Source of the DNA: Paraphysoderma sedebokerense | Taxonomy: Eukaryota; Blastocladiomycota; Physodermatomycetes; Physodermatales; Physodermataceae | DNA length: 64,000 nt | Direction of reading: 5' to 3' | Assembly (NCBI GenBank): GCA_025602915.1 | Contig: JAHLJZ010000030.1 | Span: 186,001 to 250,000, forward strand | Part shown: positions 36,480 through 49,700 of the stretch, one piece after another | How the letters are laid out: the number at the start of each line of letters is the position of its first letter | Numbering within the stretch: the stretch's first letter is position 1 | Made by a program: the position numbers and the translations under genes | The notes under the pieces: generated by a model | What the model saw: the letters and a program-made list of their open reading frames with translations, nothing else | The model's database searches: none | Told to the model about the DNA's origin: nothing

Positions 36480-37100
36480 TGTCGGATCCCCAATCTACGT
36501 TAGTAACCTAGACGCAGGTCATTTGTTGATGAACTCAACATTGGAGAAGTAAGCTCAAAAGTCGTAGCAAAATGTGACAATCAAGCCGCAATCGCAGTTA
36601 CAAAGGATCCAGTCTCCACCCCGAAGTTGAGACATGCACGAATTGGTTATCACTTCATATGTGATGAGTACAAACGAGGAACTATCGGTATAGTTTATTG
36701 CCCAACTGAAAACATGGTTGCTGATATCATGACAAAGAAATTGACTATGGATAAGTTTAAGAAACTAAGAGATATGCTAGGTGTGTCCGTATCGATGATG
36801 CTTAAGGAGTATTCGGACAGGGGGAGTGTTGGTATATGATCCGAATACTCAGTGTGAACTTGGTGAACAGTGTGAACGGGATATGAAGATCATTCGTTAC
36901 TAGCACGTCATGGCGTATAATGGATGGAAAGGAAGTGATGGAAACTTGTTCTCGTGGTTGTATGAAATGGAAAGGTAGTAAAACAAGGAACTCGGTAATA
37001 AGTGATAGGTTACATTGTCAGGTCAGTGTAGTATAGATTATATGCGAAAGCAGTAATCTATTGCATCTACTGTTCAGGAATACATCTACTTGGTTACACA
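36480..37100 (+). mobile_element. Truncated Ty1/copia retrotransposon 3' end with LTR
   Basis: Fossil of an LTR retrotransposon. The end of the RNase H region is recognisable (LRHARIGYHFICDEYKRG and VADIMTKKLTM, typical of Ty1/copia). A purine-rich tract follows, and then a 3' LTR of about 274 bp (36827-37100) running TGTTGGTATATG to GGTTACACA. Everything upstream (gag, protease, integrase, most of reverse transcriptase, 5' LTR) is missing, so the element is broken. Its left boundary is approximate. It lies in DNA that is otherwise a duplicated flank of the secreted family. Confidence 0.75.
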
Positions 37101-37735
37101 TTTCTTTAGGTTATGAGCCCTAAAAGAATTTGTTTTTGCGATGTCTAAACATTAGACGTTTGTGATTAAATCTCTTAGACAGTTAAGAGGAACTTTTAAA
37201 CAAGTAGGCAATGATAGATGCTATTCCAAAGAAATTTTCATTATTAATGACTTGATTAATAGACTTTTAGTTCATTCTTTTTCATTATTCGTTCCTCAAT
37301 TGGGAACAACGTACAATACAATTCCAGCGGCATTCATAATATATTAGTTGTATTTTACAAAAGAATCGTCATTCATATTGCTCAATAAGGAGTGAGTATT
37401 CCCAAATAATCTGATACATATGACAAAGAATGATCAATGCATGTCATGATAACTCATGATAACTCATGATTACACTTTATATTCCAAATTCTGTATTGTT
37501 GAAGCAATATCTTGAAAAATAATTTTCCTTATTTTAAAGCTGTTTTGACGAATGTTTCGTATTTTATGAATTGTAATTCTGCCGAATAAACGCAACGGTT
37601 TGGTTGCATTTTGCCTTGCTGCGTGTTTTATCTGTATCCTCGATTAATCTATAAATGTTGCTGTGGAGAATATTTTCCAAAATCCATTTTAATTGGAAAA
37701 ATATAATTTATTTTACTTCTGCTACAAAGATAATA

Positions 37736-39266
37736 ATGTTAACAGCTTTGAGATTGTGGTCATTACTCTTTCTGGTTTATGTTTGCACACCCCTGTAATG
37801 AGCCGAGTAGGATTTTAGGCGGAAACCACGGAAACAGGAATGTATTTGAACAAAATACAAGATAACTCGACGACCAATTAAGCTAAGACCCAAATCGGCT
37901 GTCCTTTGATTCTGAGTGGTAGAAATGAGATGGCTTTATTTCTGATTTGTGTATCAATGAACGCTTGTTGATGTGCGATACGAAGGGCTGGCGTAACAAT
38001 AAGAAACCACATATTATTTTTACGCCCTCCTCTTTGAGCGACGTCCTCGGCGCTCTTTGTGTGTTGAAAGGAATTCGCGTCGGAGTGGGCTTGGAATGTT
38101 GGATTCGGGTTCCCAGGTTCGATCATTGGGTGTGTAACCTTCCCAGTCGACAAGGAAATACCGTTTGTTGCGGACAATTTTTGTGACACCCCGGCCGTTT
38201 TCTTTTAGGGACTGTGTTAAAGGCCTTTTCTGTAAGTGTTTTGAATCTTTGCTAAAAAGTTAAATGAGTTTTGTACTAATCTATGTTATGATTTTCTTTT
38301 TAGGTCCGAGATCTGATGCAACGGAAGAAGAGAAAATGTGTCTGTTAGGTAATAGTCCTGACAGCAGCGATTGCCGGGATGATTATGAACTGATAGGATT
38401 GTAAGTGCGATACCATTAAGGAGATCAAGGATTTTCAGTTTTAGTATACTTACTCGGACATGTTTGGTTTTTCTCGACCAGCATGCCGGCGGACACGATT
38501 GACAATGACATAAGTGGACTAATTGAAAGAACAGCGAAAACGCTTGAAAAACCCTTTGGTGACGGTATTTACCTGATAGATAAGAGTTCCACCGCCCTGC
38601 GCTTCGGCTCTAGACGTATGGATTTCATTCTTCAATTCCAGATTTGGGCTGTATTATTGAAGGAAACGATCTAATTGCTGCGTATTCCCATTCCCAGATT
38701 TCGGCAATGACGGTTCGAAAAACGTGGCAATCTGTTCGGTTTATGCTCCACGAAAACACTATTTGAACACTTGGTCAAAGATTTATGTGCCTCGATTCAT
38801 ATATGATAAGATAACTTCACTACATTACGATCAAATTCGCTTGAATTCGGAGGTTACAATGAGATATCTGCAAGCTCTCAAAAAAAACAGAGGTATTGAA
38901 CCAGGCAAAGTTTTTATCACTCCTTGGGGTTACAACGTCATGGATAACGAGATGGAGTGAGTATAAATTAATACTCTGAAACACAACCATACTGTAAACT
39001 AATTCGGTATGGCTATCGCTTTTAGAGTGGGCAACCTTATGATGATTTCAGAGTCGAAAATGGACGATTTGAGATTCGAGTGTACTGCTGAACCGCCTAC
39101 GAAATTATCAGATAAAGTAACGACGAATAGGATAGATACTGATTTGCAATGGAAATCAAAGCTTGAAAATCGTGTCTGGAAGTTTGCAAATTATAAACCA
39201 ATGAATATTGTAGAAGTAAACGAAGAAAGTGGAGAAATGAAGATTGTGGGTACTACTTATAGATGA
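37736..39266 (+). pseudogene. Copy 4 of the secreted family, interrupted by a solo LTR
   Basis: Close relative of copy 3. A leader-coding first exon begins at 37736. It is split by the LTR at 37794-38188 within the signal-peptide coding part. Downstream parts remain recognisable and well kept: EEEKMCLLGNSPDSSDC near 38330, GFMPADTIDND and GDGIYLI near 38480-38580, VAICSVYAPRKHYLNTWSKI near 38725, and a last exon to 39266 with MMISESKMDDLRFEC. Apart from the insertion it looks little decayed, so the insertion is probably recent. Whether it is still expressed in any form is unknown. Confidence 0.65.
37794..38188 (-). mobile_element. Solo LTR of a Ty3/gypsy chromovirus
   Basis: Insertion of about 395 bp with TG...CA ends (minus strand TGTCACAAAA to CTCATTACA) and a flanking CCCC duplication, 37790-37793 and 38189-38192. 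Its minus strand begins with a chromodomain-coding stretch (YFLVDWEGY and TWEPESNI), the C-terminal module of chromovirus integrases. This suggests that pol runs into the LTR in this family. No internal region is present, so it is a fossil remnant. Age: it sits in a little-decayed gene copy and has a clean target duplication, so it looks fairly young. Confidence 0.7.
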
Positions 39267-40033
39267 TTATATAGTACTGAATTGGGAAATTCCTAAGAGA
39301 TAACACTGAAGAGTCGCCTGCACAAGTTGGATGTAAAGCATGCAGGCAGCTAGAGGTAAACCTGTAATTAGTGGTGTGGAGATAAAGATTGTAATTACTA
39401 CAGAATTTCCGAAACACCATAAAATTCGTGATGATCTCTCGATTCTGTTACTATCCATTTTGTGTGGCTGTTGATGGCAGGCTGCTTCAAATAAACTATA
39501 GATGTATGTAAATATGCCATTCGAAGAATTGACATGAAATCGTTTCAAAATTAGGGAATATTATAAACCTATTATCTATTCATGATTCATACCTTTGTTG
39601 AACAAGTACAATTATATTTCCATTCATTTTCAAAGAGTCAGAGCCGCAAGAGATTTCTCAAAAAGCTGATATTCTTTTATTTTCCATGAAGTCGCTTGTC
39701 AAGGTGTTTTCTCGAAGACTCTGATGCATATGACAAGAATTAAAATTGCAAGGAAATCATGATAACAGTAGTACGCTCTACATTCGAAATCTTTTGGAGT
39801 TATAATCTTGAATCGATATGAGACAATTTGCCGCTTTTTAAAGTTGCTATGTCGAATGTGTCAGATTGTTTGAATTGGTGTTTTTCCGGTTGAACACGCA
39901 ACGGCTGATTGCTTTTTGGCTTTGCAATGCTACCCGCGTTTCATCTGTGTCCTCAAGATCAAGTTATAGTGAAACAGACTTTCCAAAATTCATTTTCATT
40001 TGCAAAACAAAATTTTTTCCAGCTACAGAAATT
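39267..40033. repeat. Duplicated flank DNA between copies 4 and 5
   Basis: Contains the shared post-gene element near 39425-39500 and the shared upstream region near 39600-39860. No gene is seen. The 62-codon frame at 39866-40054 is part of the repeated upstream DNA. Confidence 0.55.
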
Positions 40034-41054
40034 ATGATGTTCATAGCTTCGTGAGTGTGGTTATTACTCTTTCTGGTTTATGTTGTTACACCTCGCCCAG
40101 CTTCTTTTTGAGGACTGCGTAAAAGGCTTATTCTGTAAAAAAAGTAATCGCGAGTATGAGCTACTAGGATTGTAAGTGATATATCGTTAAGAAAACCAAA
40201 GAGTTCTTTAATTTCTTATATGCTTACTCAGTTATATTTGGTTTTTCTCGACCAGCATGCCCGCGGACACGATTGAGGTTGATATAAGTAGACGAATTGA
40301 AAGAACAGCAGCAAAACTCGAAAAACCCCTTGGTAACGGTATTTACCTGATAGAAAAACGTTAAACTGCCTTGAACTTCGCATTTAAACGTAGGAACTAC
40401 TTTTTTAATATCAGATTTTGGCTGTATAGTAGATAGGGAAGAATCTAATTGATTTGTGTATACTCATATCCAGATTTTGGCAATGGCGTTTCGAACAAAG
40501 TGGCAATCTGTTCGGTTTATGCTCCAAAAGAAGAGTTGAAATCTTGGACAAAGATATATGTACCTCAAGTTATATGGGAGGAGACGCCCCTACAGTCTTA
40601 TCAATCTTACCTGCATCGGGATTCGGAGAAGAGAATGAGATATCTGCAAGCTCTCAAAAAAGCCGAAGGTGTTGGAGCAGGCGAAGTTTTTATCACATCT
40701 TGGGATTTTGTTTGGAGCAAGGATGACGTTGAGTGAGTAAGATTTGATACACTGAAACAGATCAGAATTGTAAACTGATTCCGTATGCATATCACTTTTA
40801 GACCAGACTACCTTATGATGATTTCAGAATCAAAAATAGACGATTTGAAATTCGAGTGTGAAGAACCACCACTATATCCTGATTTGCAGCATAAATATGC
40901 TGATGCGTGGTGGAGAATTAAGATTGTAAATGGTGTCTGGAGATTCGAAAATTTAATCCCAACAAGGGACAAAGTGGAAGTAAATAATGAAAGTGGAGGA
41001 ATGACAATTATACGTAGTACTGGTCGGTCACACTATTTAATTTCACCATTGTGA
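40034..41054 (+). pseudogene. Decayed copy 5 of the secreted family
   Basis: Family copy with a recognisable leader region, a G-F/Y-MP-type third exon, VAICSVYAPKEELKSWTKIY in the fourth exon (40449-40736) and MMISESKIDDLKFEC in the last exon. It looks broken, with about three or more breaks and loss of most of the second exon. It is closest to copies 3 and 4. Confidence 0.6.
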
Positions 41055-41576
41055 TTCCAAAAAAAAAAAATGATATAGAGAATGGTTGCAGAGGTGAATC
41101 TGTAATTGGTGGTATGAAAATATAGTTTGTTCTTGCTGGAAAATCAAAACATAAAGAAAGGAGAGTTTGATGATTATTACTCGATTCTGTTTTTTTGGAT
41201 TATATTATTATTATTATATTTAGCTATTAATGCTAGTCCGCATCCAATATAGACTATTATTGAAGATATGTATGGAAAAGCAGCAATGTCCAAGGTCGCA
41301 CTACTTGTTATCAATGAACGAGATGCTAAACATAGAGATCAGAAGAATTTCGACAATAGATTTGTCGACTGAGAGGCACATTCTCAAAATCGGTATTATT
41401 ATCGCAGAATCTTGCGGCCAATCCAAAGATTTTATCGTTTCGTATGTTTCATTCTCTCCCGACGTAACTGTTTCGGAGTGACGGGAAATCGAGCAAGATG
41501 AAACTCTGAAGAATTTGCTATATCTAGTCATGGTCAACATTTATTGCACATTCATCTTTAGGTTTCTCGTATTACA

Positions 41577-42796
41577 ATGTCGTCTATCCTGCGGTTTTTG
41601 GCTCTACTAGTGCTGTTTCTGTCGATGCGTACAGTCTCATGTATGCATATCAGATCTGCACTGGACTGCATAAGAGATTTCTTCTGTATGTATATATTGC
41701 TGGATGACTGTTTATTTCATGCGGTTTAGGCTAACGATATTACTCAGGTGTCAAGACACTCGATCCGTCAAAAATTGGTGAATTTTGTCCCCAGAACAAG
41801 TTTTTACAAATCGAAGGCCGAAATTGCGAATTTGAATTAGTAGGATTGTAAGTAAAATCAAAATTCGTTCGAAAAGAACAGTTAAATCATATTTACTCTT
41901 TCTTTTATCCATAGCATGCCGACAAGCAAGGCTTTAATTCCACAAATGGAGAAGGAAACTCCTGCATTTCAATTTGGACAGCGATCAACACTATTAGGTA
42001 CAGGAGTTTATGTGTTAGATAAGTTTGCCGCTGCTGAAATAGACGCCAGGCAATGTATGCTCTTTTAAATTATTCCAGTGGAACCAAGCACACACATTAA
42101 ATGTATTTACTTTTAATTGCTTGATATGGATTGTCATGTATTTCGAATCCAGTTTTTAACCAGCCAGCAATCTGTGCAGTTTATGCCTCTAAGACGGAGT
42201 TCTTAAATTCTTGGTCAAAAATATATGTTCCCCGATTGTTGAGGGTAGATAGATACTTCAGTCAGAGCGAAACCACAAGTTCTCAATATCTTCATTTACT
42301 TCTTAATTCAAAGTATTTGTAGGAGACATATTTGGAAGAACTGAGAAAAACTGACGTCGTACCAGAGCAGAACAGATCTGATCGTTCTCCAGTTTTAATT
42401 TCTCAATTGCAGTATATCGAGGGACGGAATTATGTGGATGGAGGGTATTTATTGTTTGAATATCTAAAGTTATTATTGTCAACATTGAACTAATGGTGTG
42501 AGATCTATTGCGATTTCAAAATTAGGTACTTCATGATGATTCCAGAGTCAAAGGCCCGGCATTTGCGGATACAATGCGCACATTTGAACAAACGTGAACA
42601 AACCACAGGATTGAATGTAGATTTAAAATGGGAGCAAAAGTTTATCGAAGAATGGAAATTATCAAATTTCGACAAGCCGATGGATATTTTAATCGAGATT
42701 GTGGAAACTGGTGAGAAAAGTTTAACCAGTAGCAAGAATTGGGTGACTCCTGCTCAGAAGGAGCAACTTGAAAAGAGCGCAAGGAACGCTGCTTGA
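41577..42796 (+). CDS. Secreted family, divergent copy 6 (whole or nearly whole)
   Basis: More distant member with the same exon order. Exon 1: MSSILRFLALLVLFLSMRTV and ALDCIRDFFC, a good signal peptide plus the conserved C-x4-FFC end. Exon 2: TLDPSKIGEFCPQNK. Exon 3: FMPTSKALIPQMEKE and LLGTGVYVLDKFAAAEIDAR, which keeps the G-x-G-x-Y block. Exon 4: PAICAVYASKTEFLNSWSKI followed by YVPRLL. The last exon: MMIPESKARHLRIQC and WKLSNFDKPMDILIE, a tail shared with copy 1. One internal segment can be read either as an intron or as coding, so I cannot state that it is fully intact. It probably represents an older branch of the family. Confidence 0.55.
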
Positions 42797-43349
42797 AATT
42801 AGAGACAAAGAACTTACAGTCGCCACTTTCGAACCTTTTCAAATATATGTACTATTTAATTTAAAATTCTCCTTGTCCGATGCAGTCGCGACATAATTAA
42901 TCCATTCAAAGTTTTCATTTTTGCGTAAGCTCAAAATGATTGTTCCATGGTGGCCAAGACAATTTTAGCACTATTTTGTCACTACGAAGGATTAATTATT
43001 TGAACTCAAATTCATGTCGTCGAAAGTTGCATATGAGTATTTCATATGAGAAACCAATTCTCAATGTCTAGGGAGTCATTGAGCTTGCTACGTGAATAAT
43101 AAAATGAACAATTATATCGCCCAATCTATCGTGGATGCATTTGCAGGCCATATGATTGTGACGCCGATTCTCAAATGAAGTGATAATAGCGAAATAAGAT
43201 GAATTTGATTTTTTTTTTCAAGCTTGATCAGAGCATCCCGGCGCCTCCGCCAAATTAGATTTTTGTCAAAAAGCACAAACACAAAGGCAGAAGAAGACAT
43301 CGAAAAGCAATTAACATAGGAATATTGCATCATTGCCATCTCCATCCTA
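42797..43349. other. Intergenic region
   Basis: Upstream region of the Ima1-like gene. It contains a T-rich run near 43205-43220. No gene or repeat is recognised. Confidence 0.5.
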
Positions 43350-46187
43350 ATGGGCCTATTCGGCTTCAGAAAATCTTCGGCGGTTTGCTTTTTTTGCAAT
43401 CAGAAGAGTGCTCTGGCTCCTGGTGAATCCCCACATCACTGGTACTGTCGACAATGTCTCAACCACAACGATTTCGACCAGGTCATCTGCAGCTTCTCTT
43501 TCAGCATGACAAATACTGTTTTTACTTTTAAACTAACAATTCTATGCTTGTAGAATGGCGAGATGATACCTCGAGAGGAATGGTACGACGAATCATTAAA
43601 TACCGACATCCAGAAATCAGTTTCCACGCATCATCCAAAACAACAAACGACAGATCCAGTATTTTGTGATGTGTGTATCACAAATCAACGATTAGTGACA
43701 TCTTTATTGGCAAATTTCGTACCCGAAGATGATGTATGTTGTGACACTTACTTTGATTTAGTGTGTCCTATTCCTTTTGAAAAGGTTGTTGACACTGTTT
43801 TCCCTATGATTTAATGTCTGTTTGCAGCACCCCGATTTCCTTTCAAAAGATGCGCAAGTAGAAGACTACCGACACAGGCTATATCAACGATATCCGATAT
43901 CTTGTGAACAATGTCAAAGAACTGTAGATAAGAAACTGTACCATCAGCTACACAGACTGAAATCGTTATTGCTACATGCCAACGCCAAACGACAGCGAAT
44001 GGTGAATTCAGCTACTTCCAGTAATGTGTTCAGAGAAGATACTCCTGTAATTGTCGCCTTATCTTGCTGGATTGCATCTTGGATCCCGTTTTGCATCATT
44101 TGTAGTGTTGTTGGCTTTCATTCTCTAAGTATGCTGCTTCACTATACCAGAAGCTTGTTCCAAACATATACTGATATTACCTTAACAGGGCTTTTCGAAC
44201 AATACTATTCCCTCATCGAATACGAATTTCCCACTTATATATTCCCTGCGTTCTATTTATCGTCACTCGTCGTTCCATTTCTGAACCCACTGTGGAATCT
44301 ACGGCGGAATCAACCACACTTATCTTCCCAACTCAAAAGGATTCGGGTCCAACACTTTGTGCGTTTATTTTTGTCTGTTTTAATTGCGCCATATCCGCAT
44401 GACTAAACTTTACACTGATTGCAGGTTATCATGTGGATAATTAGTGTCATCCGGATGTCATTATTTTACCTCTCAACCAACGCTTATTCCTCAAAGAAAT
44501 TTCTTCTGTGCCATGCCGCTGCCATAGTTACAGAATTCATAGTAAGTTAAGCTGATCCACATTTTTACGATACTCTAATATTGATCCGCTGATAGGGGGC
44601 CACGATGGTCAGATTGGTTTTAAACCAGACGAAATTTCTGAATCTGAAGAAAGTGGGAACCCGATTTGTGTTGAATGAGAAGAAAAACATGTTAGGATTA
44701 AACGTGAATCAAGATGAATCTGATTTGACAATGTCTACCTCAACACCACCGTCGTCGGCTTCGGTATGTTTGCTTATGGAAATCCTTAACCTTGCGATTT
44801 ATCTTCACTTAACACTGATCGACTCCCAGCATTCCGACGTACACGGTCCTGAAGAAATATTAAACTGCCTTTCCCTCACCAACCGGGCTCGTCCGTCATT
44901 GAGAGCCGCGGACCGATCTTCCCAACCGAATACTCCTTTCTACACACCTTCACAAACCCCTAAAACGATACCACATGTTTTCAAAATACCAGCGATTCCT
45001 GACCCGAATAAGAAAAAACCCATACCCTGGTCGATTGGAGCCTCGGCGAAATTGGGGTCATTTGGAAGTAGCAATCAATTTAATGGACGAATGGATGTAA
45101 ATCCCGAGAATGTAAACCAATTTTCGTGGCCCAAAGGTTTTGGAATAACGCATTCAGCCGATGTCAGGCTGCAGCACGAAAATCGAAGTGGCTTGTTTAG
45201 AGGCAGTTTTTCGAAACCTGCATCGCCTGTATCGGTTACACCAAACCCGTATCAACCATCCTTCTCACCTTCGACCCCTTATCGCACTTTCAGTAACACC
45301 AAGGCACTGCCCAAATCGTTGGCAGAGTATTCAAAGCACCCGTCGCCCTCATTAATCACTTCAAATTTTCAGCCTTCATCTTTTTCGAGTACATCAAATA
45401 CACCTTCCAGATCTTTATCACGGTCAAATTCTGCATACTCGGGTTTATCTATGCTGTCACCTTCCAGAATGCTGACGGCTATTTCAAACAAATATTTAAC
45501 CGGAAATCCGAGATCTCAGACTTATGATGACGATGAAGAAGATGATGAACATGCCCTTGATGAAGATACAGGTTTCGACGATGACGATGATCTCGTTCTA
45601 ACAGAGTCTATTGTCAGTGGTTTAGGCGTTGGGGGTAGTAATAGTCGAGTTTCTGGAGGGATTGCACTTAGGAGAAACGAGAGTCGCGATGAAGGATATC
45701 CAAGCTTTGATCAAGATAATTTGATGAAAGTATCGAGATTGGAAAAGCAGGTTTGTGATCAATTTTCAATCCACGAGGTCATCAATTTTGCTTTTTAAAA
45801 GCCGAGAATGCTAACAGTATGCAACGGTAGAAATTAACGGGTCTCGAGAATGCATTTTCGAGTGGACTAACTTTGGAAGAGGAACAGTTATCATCGTCCG
45901 ATTCATATAAATCCAAATCATCAACCGCTTGTTTATCCATTAAAGTCCTAGTGGCGTCTATCGTAATTCCACTTGTCTGTTTTTGCGTTTATATATTGAT
46001 TTCGTCACAGTTGAATTCAAAACCGTGTTGTTGGCCGTTTTCGTCAACTCTAGACTTTCATGAAGTCGTAGGTAGGGCTTACGAATGTTTGGCGCATGAT
46101 TCTGTCGTAGGGATCCTTGAAAGAACAGGCGAAATGGTGCGATCGAGTTGGGGCGCCGCTGGCAACGGAAGTAATGTCATCTTGTAA
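43350..46187 (+). CDS. Ima1/TMEM201 (NET5, Samp1) inner nuclear membrane protein
   Basis: Inner nuclear envelope protein that in fission yeast and animals links heterochromatin or nuclear anchoring to the envelope. The N-terminal Ima1 domain has zinc-binding cysteine pairs: VCFFCNQKS, WYCRQCLNHNDFDQ, VFCDVC and ISCEQCQRTVDKKLY, in the family order. Membrane segments follow: VIVALSCWIASWIPFCIICS near 44050, IFPAFYLSSLVVPF near 44240, VIMWIISVIRMSLFYL and FLLCHAAAIVTEFI. A long Ser/Pro-rich nucleoplasmic region comes next, then a final membrane segment (VLVASIVIPLVCFCVYILIS) near the C terminus. There are about eight exons; an intron at about 44765-44830 lies inside an otherwise open stretch. 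It ends at 46187. Confidence 0.88.
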
Positions 46188-46703
46188 CAAAATAGTATTT
46201 TGCGCATTAATAAAAAAAGTATATCAAGACTGTACAGATAATAATTCGTGGAAAATTGAATCGGTTTAATCGAATGCACTATTTGTAATCATATGCCAAT
46301 AGAGTATGAGTATGTTGTCAGTTTAGTATGTTTTTTTTATGATTTTTTTAATGGTTTTGCATCCCAGGGCTATAATTGCGAATGATCGCGAGTCAAGTGG
46401 AGACGATGGTGTCATTTGATAGACAATAATGTCGCAATAATCGAGAGTGTGAATATATAGACCGTATCTATATATCAAATACCATCCATAGTCTATCCAA
46501 CGGTATTTGGATTGCGACATATCTTGTGTTCATCCTCCACCTCTCCGGAAGAAAGAGAACTATTATATCCCTGATTTCTGAGCAGCCAAAAAACAATTGC
46601 ACAATCCAACTCTATCGCCCACCTCTGCTTAAGATTGCTTTTGTTATAATCATCTTTTCGCTGTCAGATTCACAAATATAAAGGACATAACTGAAAGAGA
46701 AAT
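46188..46703. other. Intergenic region
   Basis: About 515 bp between two plus-strand genes. T-rich near 46330. No element assigned. Confidence 0.5.
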
Positions 46704-49700
46704 ATGGCCGGTGCGTAGTCTGTTCATCCTCATCACTTTTTAATCCTTATTGTATCCATCACCGCCTCAGACTAATACCGGACGAACGCAACAGATTTTG
46801 GCTTCGACTTCTCCGAGTCTGAAAGTGCGACGACAAACTCCGGCTCATCCGAAGAAGCGGGAGAAGTAGAGCAATTTGTTCAGCCATCTTCCGAAATTAT
46901 TTATATTCCAGACCACTATGTTCCTATCGACCAAATCGAATTTTTGCGTCCTGCCGAAAAAATACGCCAATACGGAAAGGCAAAAGTTCTAACTCATAGA
47001 GTGTACATTACCAGACATTTAGATTCAATATTACCAAGGATTACTAGACAGAGTACTTTTAATTCTGTTCTTCCTATTCTAAACAAATTGGTTACAGATA
47101 ATGGTTCGTTTTCGACTTCGTACTCGTGTTAGATTCTCTTCTGTCGTTGAAGTTTGTTTCCAAGTGGGGAGTTACTCCGATTTATTAGCGTTTTCTTAGT
47201 TTGTCTCACTTGAATTCAATTTGGATATAATTTTGATTATTTGATCAGTTCAATTTTGATTCTGTTTGATTGCTCATACACTAAAATGTGGCGTGTTGTC
47301 TTTCACTGTACTTTAATTAGACACCGCTGTTCGAGAGGCTTTTGCAAAAGGGTTAAAACGATTACTACTTGCGTATGGAGAGGTATGTCAAACTATCCCA
47401 TTTAAATCACTTATTTACACTTGCAATCAGTTTCGTTAGCTGACAAGTACGATTGTTCCTAATCCGTCTTGGTTGACAAACAGATCAAGTCAAGTCACAT
47501 TCCGCTCACGAAATCAACCGACTCGTTGCCATCCTTAGTCGAACAGATGCGACTTGAGTCGGTTTCTTCACCCCAACCATCCGCCACATCCCAAGTTTAT
47601 ACCACATATTTACCAGCGCATTTTCTTACGTCGCTTGTGCTCCCGTTACTCATGGATTCGACCCCCTCTGTCCAGCGAGAAGCGAAAGAACAACTTTTGT
47701 CAGCAGTATCTGAGGAACCTTCAAGAGAATTGGCAAAATTAGTCGCGGAATGGATATCCGAGCTTATTACACTGGACACAGACCAGGCGATGCAATATGT
47801 GAAGCGGGGGAATAGCGATTCTCAAAATTCAACTGGAGGATCGTTAAACTCGTCAATACCTAACGCTCCACCAAAGTCACCTAAATTTATCAATCACACA
47901 CAAGCTTACCAATCGAATCAGACGTCAAGTTCTGCTCAAGTGTCCGCATTACCTGCAACCGATCCGTACTTACTCCAGCCTCCTTATTCATCTTCATCGC
48001 AGCAATCTTCACGTCGACCGTCAGTTACTTCAGTACCACCTACACCTTCATATTACGAAGAAATGACGAACGGATTAATATTTATTCTCAATTTTGAAAA
48101 TGAGGAGGAAAAAGTCCTACGAGAATCGTCAAGCTCTTCATTCTCATCTTTGTACTCTTCTTCCGGTTCAGATTCCTCAACCAAATCCTCTGGATCAGTC
48201 GTTAAATCTGGTTCAAATTTGAGTCGGCAGAATAGTTGGGACGAAATCGGAAGTTTAAGTGGAAGTATAAATGGATTGAGAAATGAAGGAAAAGGAGAAA
48301 GCATAAGAAGCGCCGTGGAGAGGAAAGTTGAAGAAATTGTCCGAATTTGTTTGGAGGTTAGTTGACTTCCTATATTTCTCTATGCGATAAGATTGACACG
48401 ACGACTGATACCGTTCGGACTTAGCTTGTTTATGAGTGTCATATATTCTTTGATAATGCTCTGGTTGCTAAATTCATTCCAGTGATTGAGAAGCACTCAT
48501 TCAGTGAAAACTTGAAAATTAAGAAGGAAGCAGCAAAAGCGTGGATTGTTGGCGAAAAGTGTACACCGTCCGTGATCGAAAGCACTATCGTATGTATATA
48601 AGTTATTACCCTTCTATTGGTTTTAAAAGCATATTGACACTGTCCTTCTTGTTTTTCGTACGTCAAATTTACGTTCTTTTAATCGAATGACCTCTGAAGC
48701 TTCCCGTTTTAAGCACCCTATCAAATGATTCGATGTGGAATGTCCGGAGATCCGTCGCTGATATCATACCCGCCATCCTACCCAAATTATCAGAACAGAA
48801 ACAGAATACATGGGGGCTTGACGTCATTTCCAAGTTACTTGGAGATGTCTCGAAAAGCGTGAAAGACGGGATGTATCATGGTTTGGCCAAGTGTATCGTT
48901 GTTTATGCCTGGCAATGGCATAATAAGAACAATGTTGTGAGCGACAAAGCCACTACGAGCCAGGAAATGGTTGGAAGCGTGCCCATCAAAGCGCTGAATG
49001 AGGGTGATGTGATTGATTCCAACGTCAATATTGGCGAGAAAGGTCGAGCAATGTTCGAATTAGTGTCAGACAGTGAGGACGGATACTCGTCTGATGATGG
49101 AGAAAATAGTGAGATTGACGATTTAAGTTCCCCTCCTTCTGAATCAGAAGATGATGATGATGACAGTGATACCGGGGAGGACATTCTGTTTTATTTCCCA
49201 GGTCACCCTCAATTCGGCAAGTCAATGCCCTGCCTGACCTCTGATAGTGTCGATTACAGTCACGGGGTCAATTCTTCTTCAATATCTCGTCAAACGCTCT
49301 CAAATGCCAATTCACAATCATCGTCGAATGATACTGCAACGCTGACTATCTTCGCCACATTGCCACCTTTATATAGTGTTCAGCCCCCGCCTCCTCCTTC
49401 ATCCCCGACCGTCCCACATATATTAGTCTCGCATTTCACGTTGTCCCAGCTCCGCTGGAAAGATTCGGATAAAACGTTAAAGGCTGCATATCACTTACCA
49501 GGAATAATTTACACACTTGGCAAATCATATTGGAACGATCTACGAGGATTGTATTTAACTCTTGCGCATGATGAAGCCTTGGATGTGAAGAGACCTTTGG
49601 TTAAGAGTTTACCTATTGTTGCTAGAATTCTGGGACAAGATGTAGTGGATGGTGAATTAAAAGGCTGTGTCGATTTTTGGTTGACTGATCACGACGAGGT

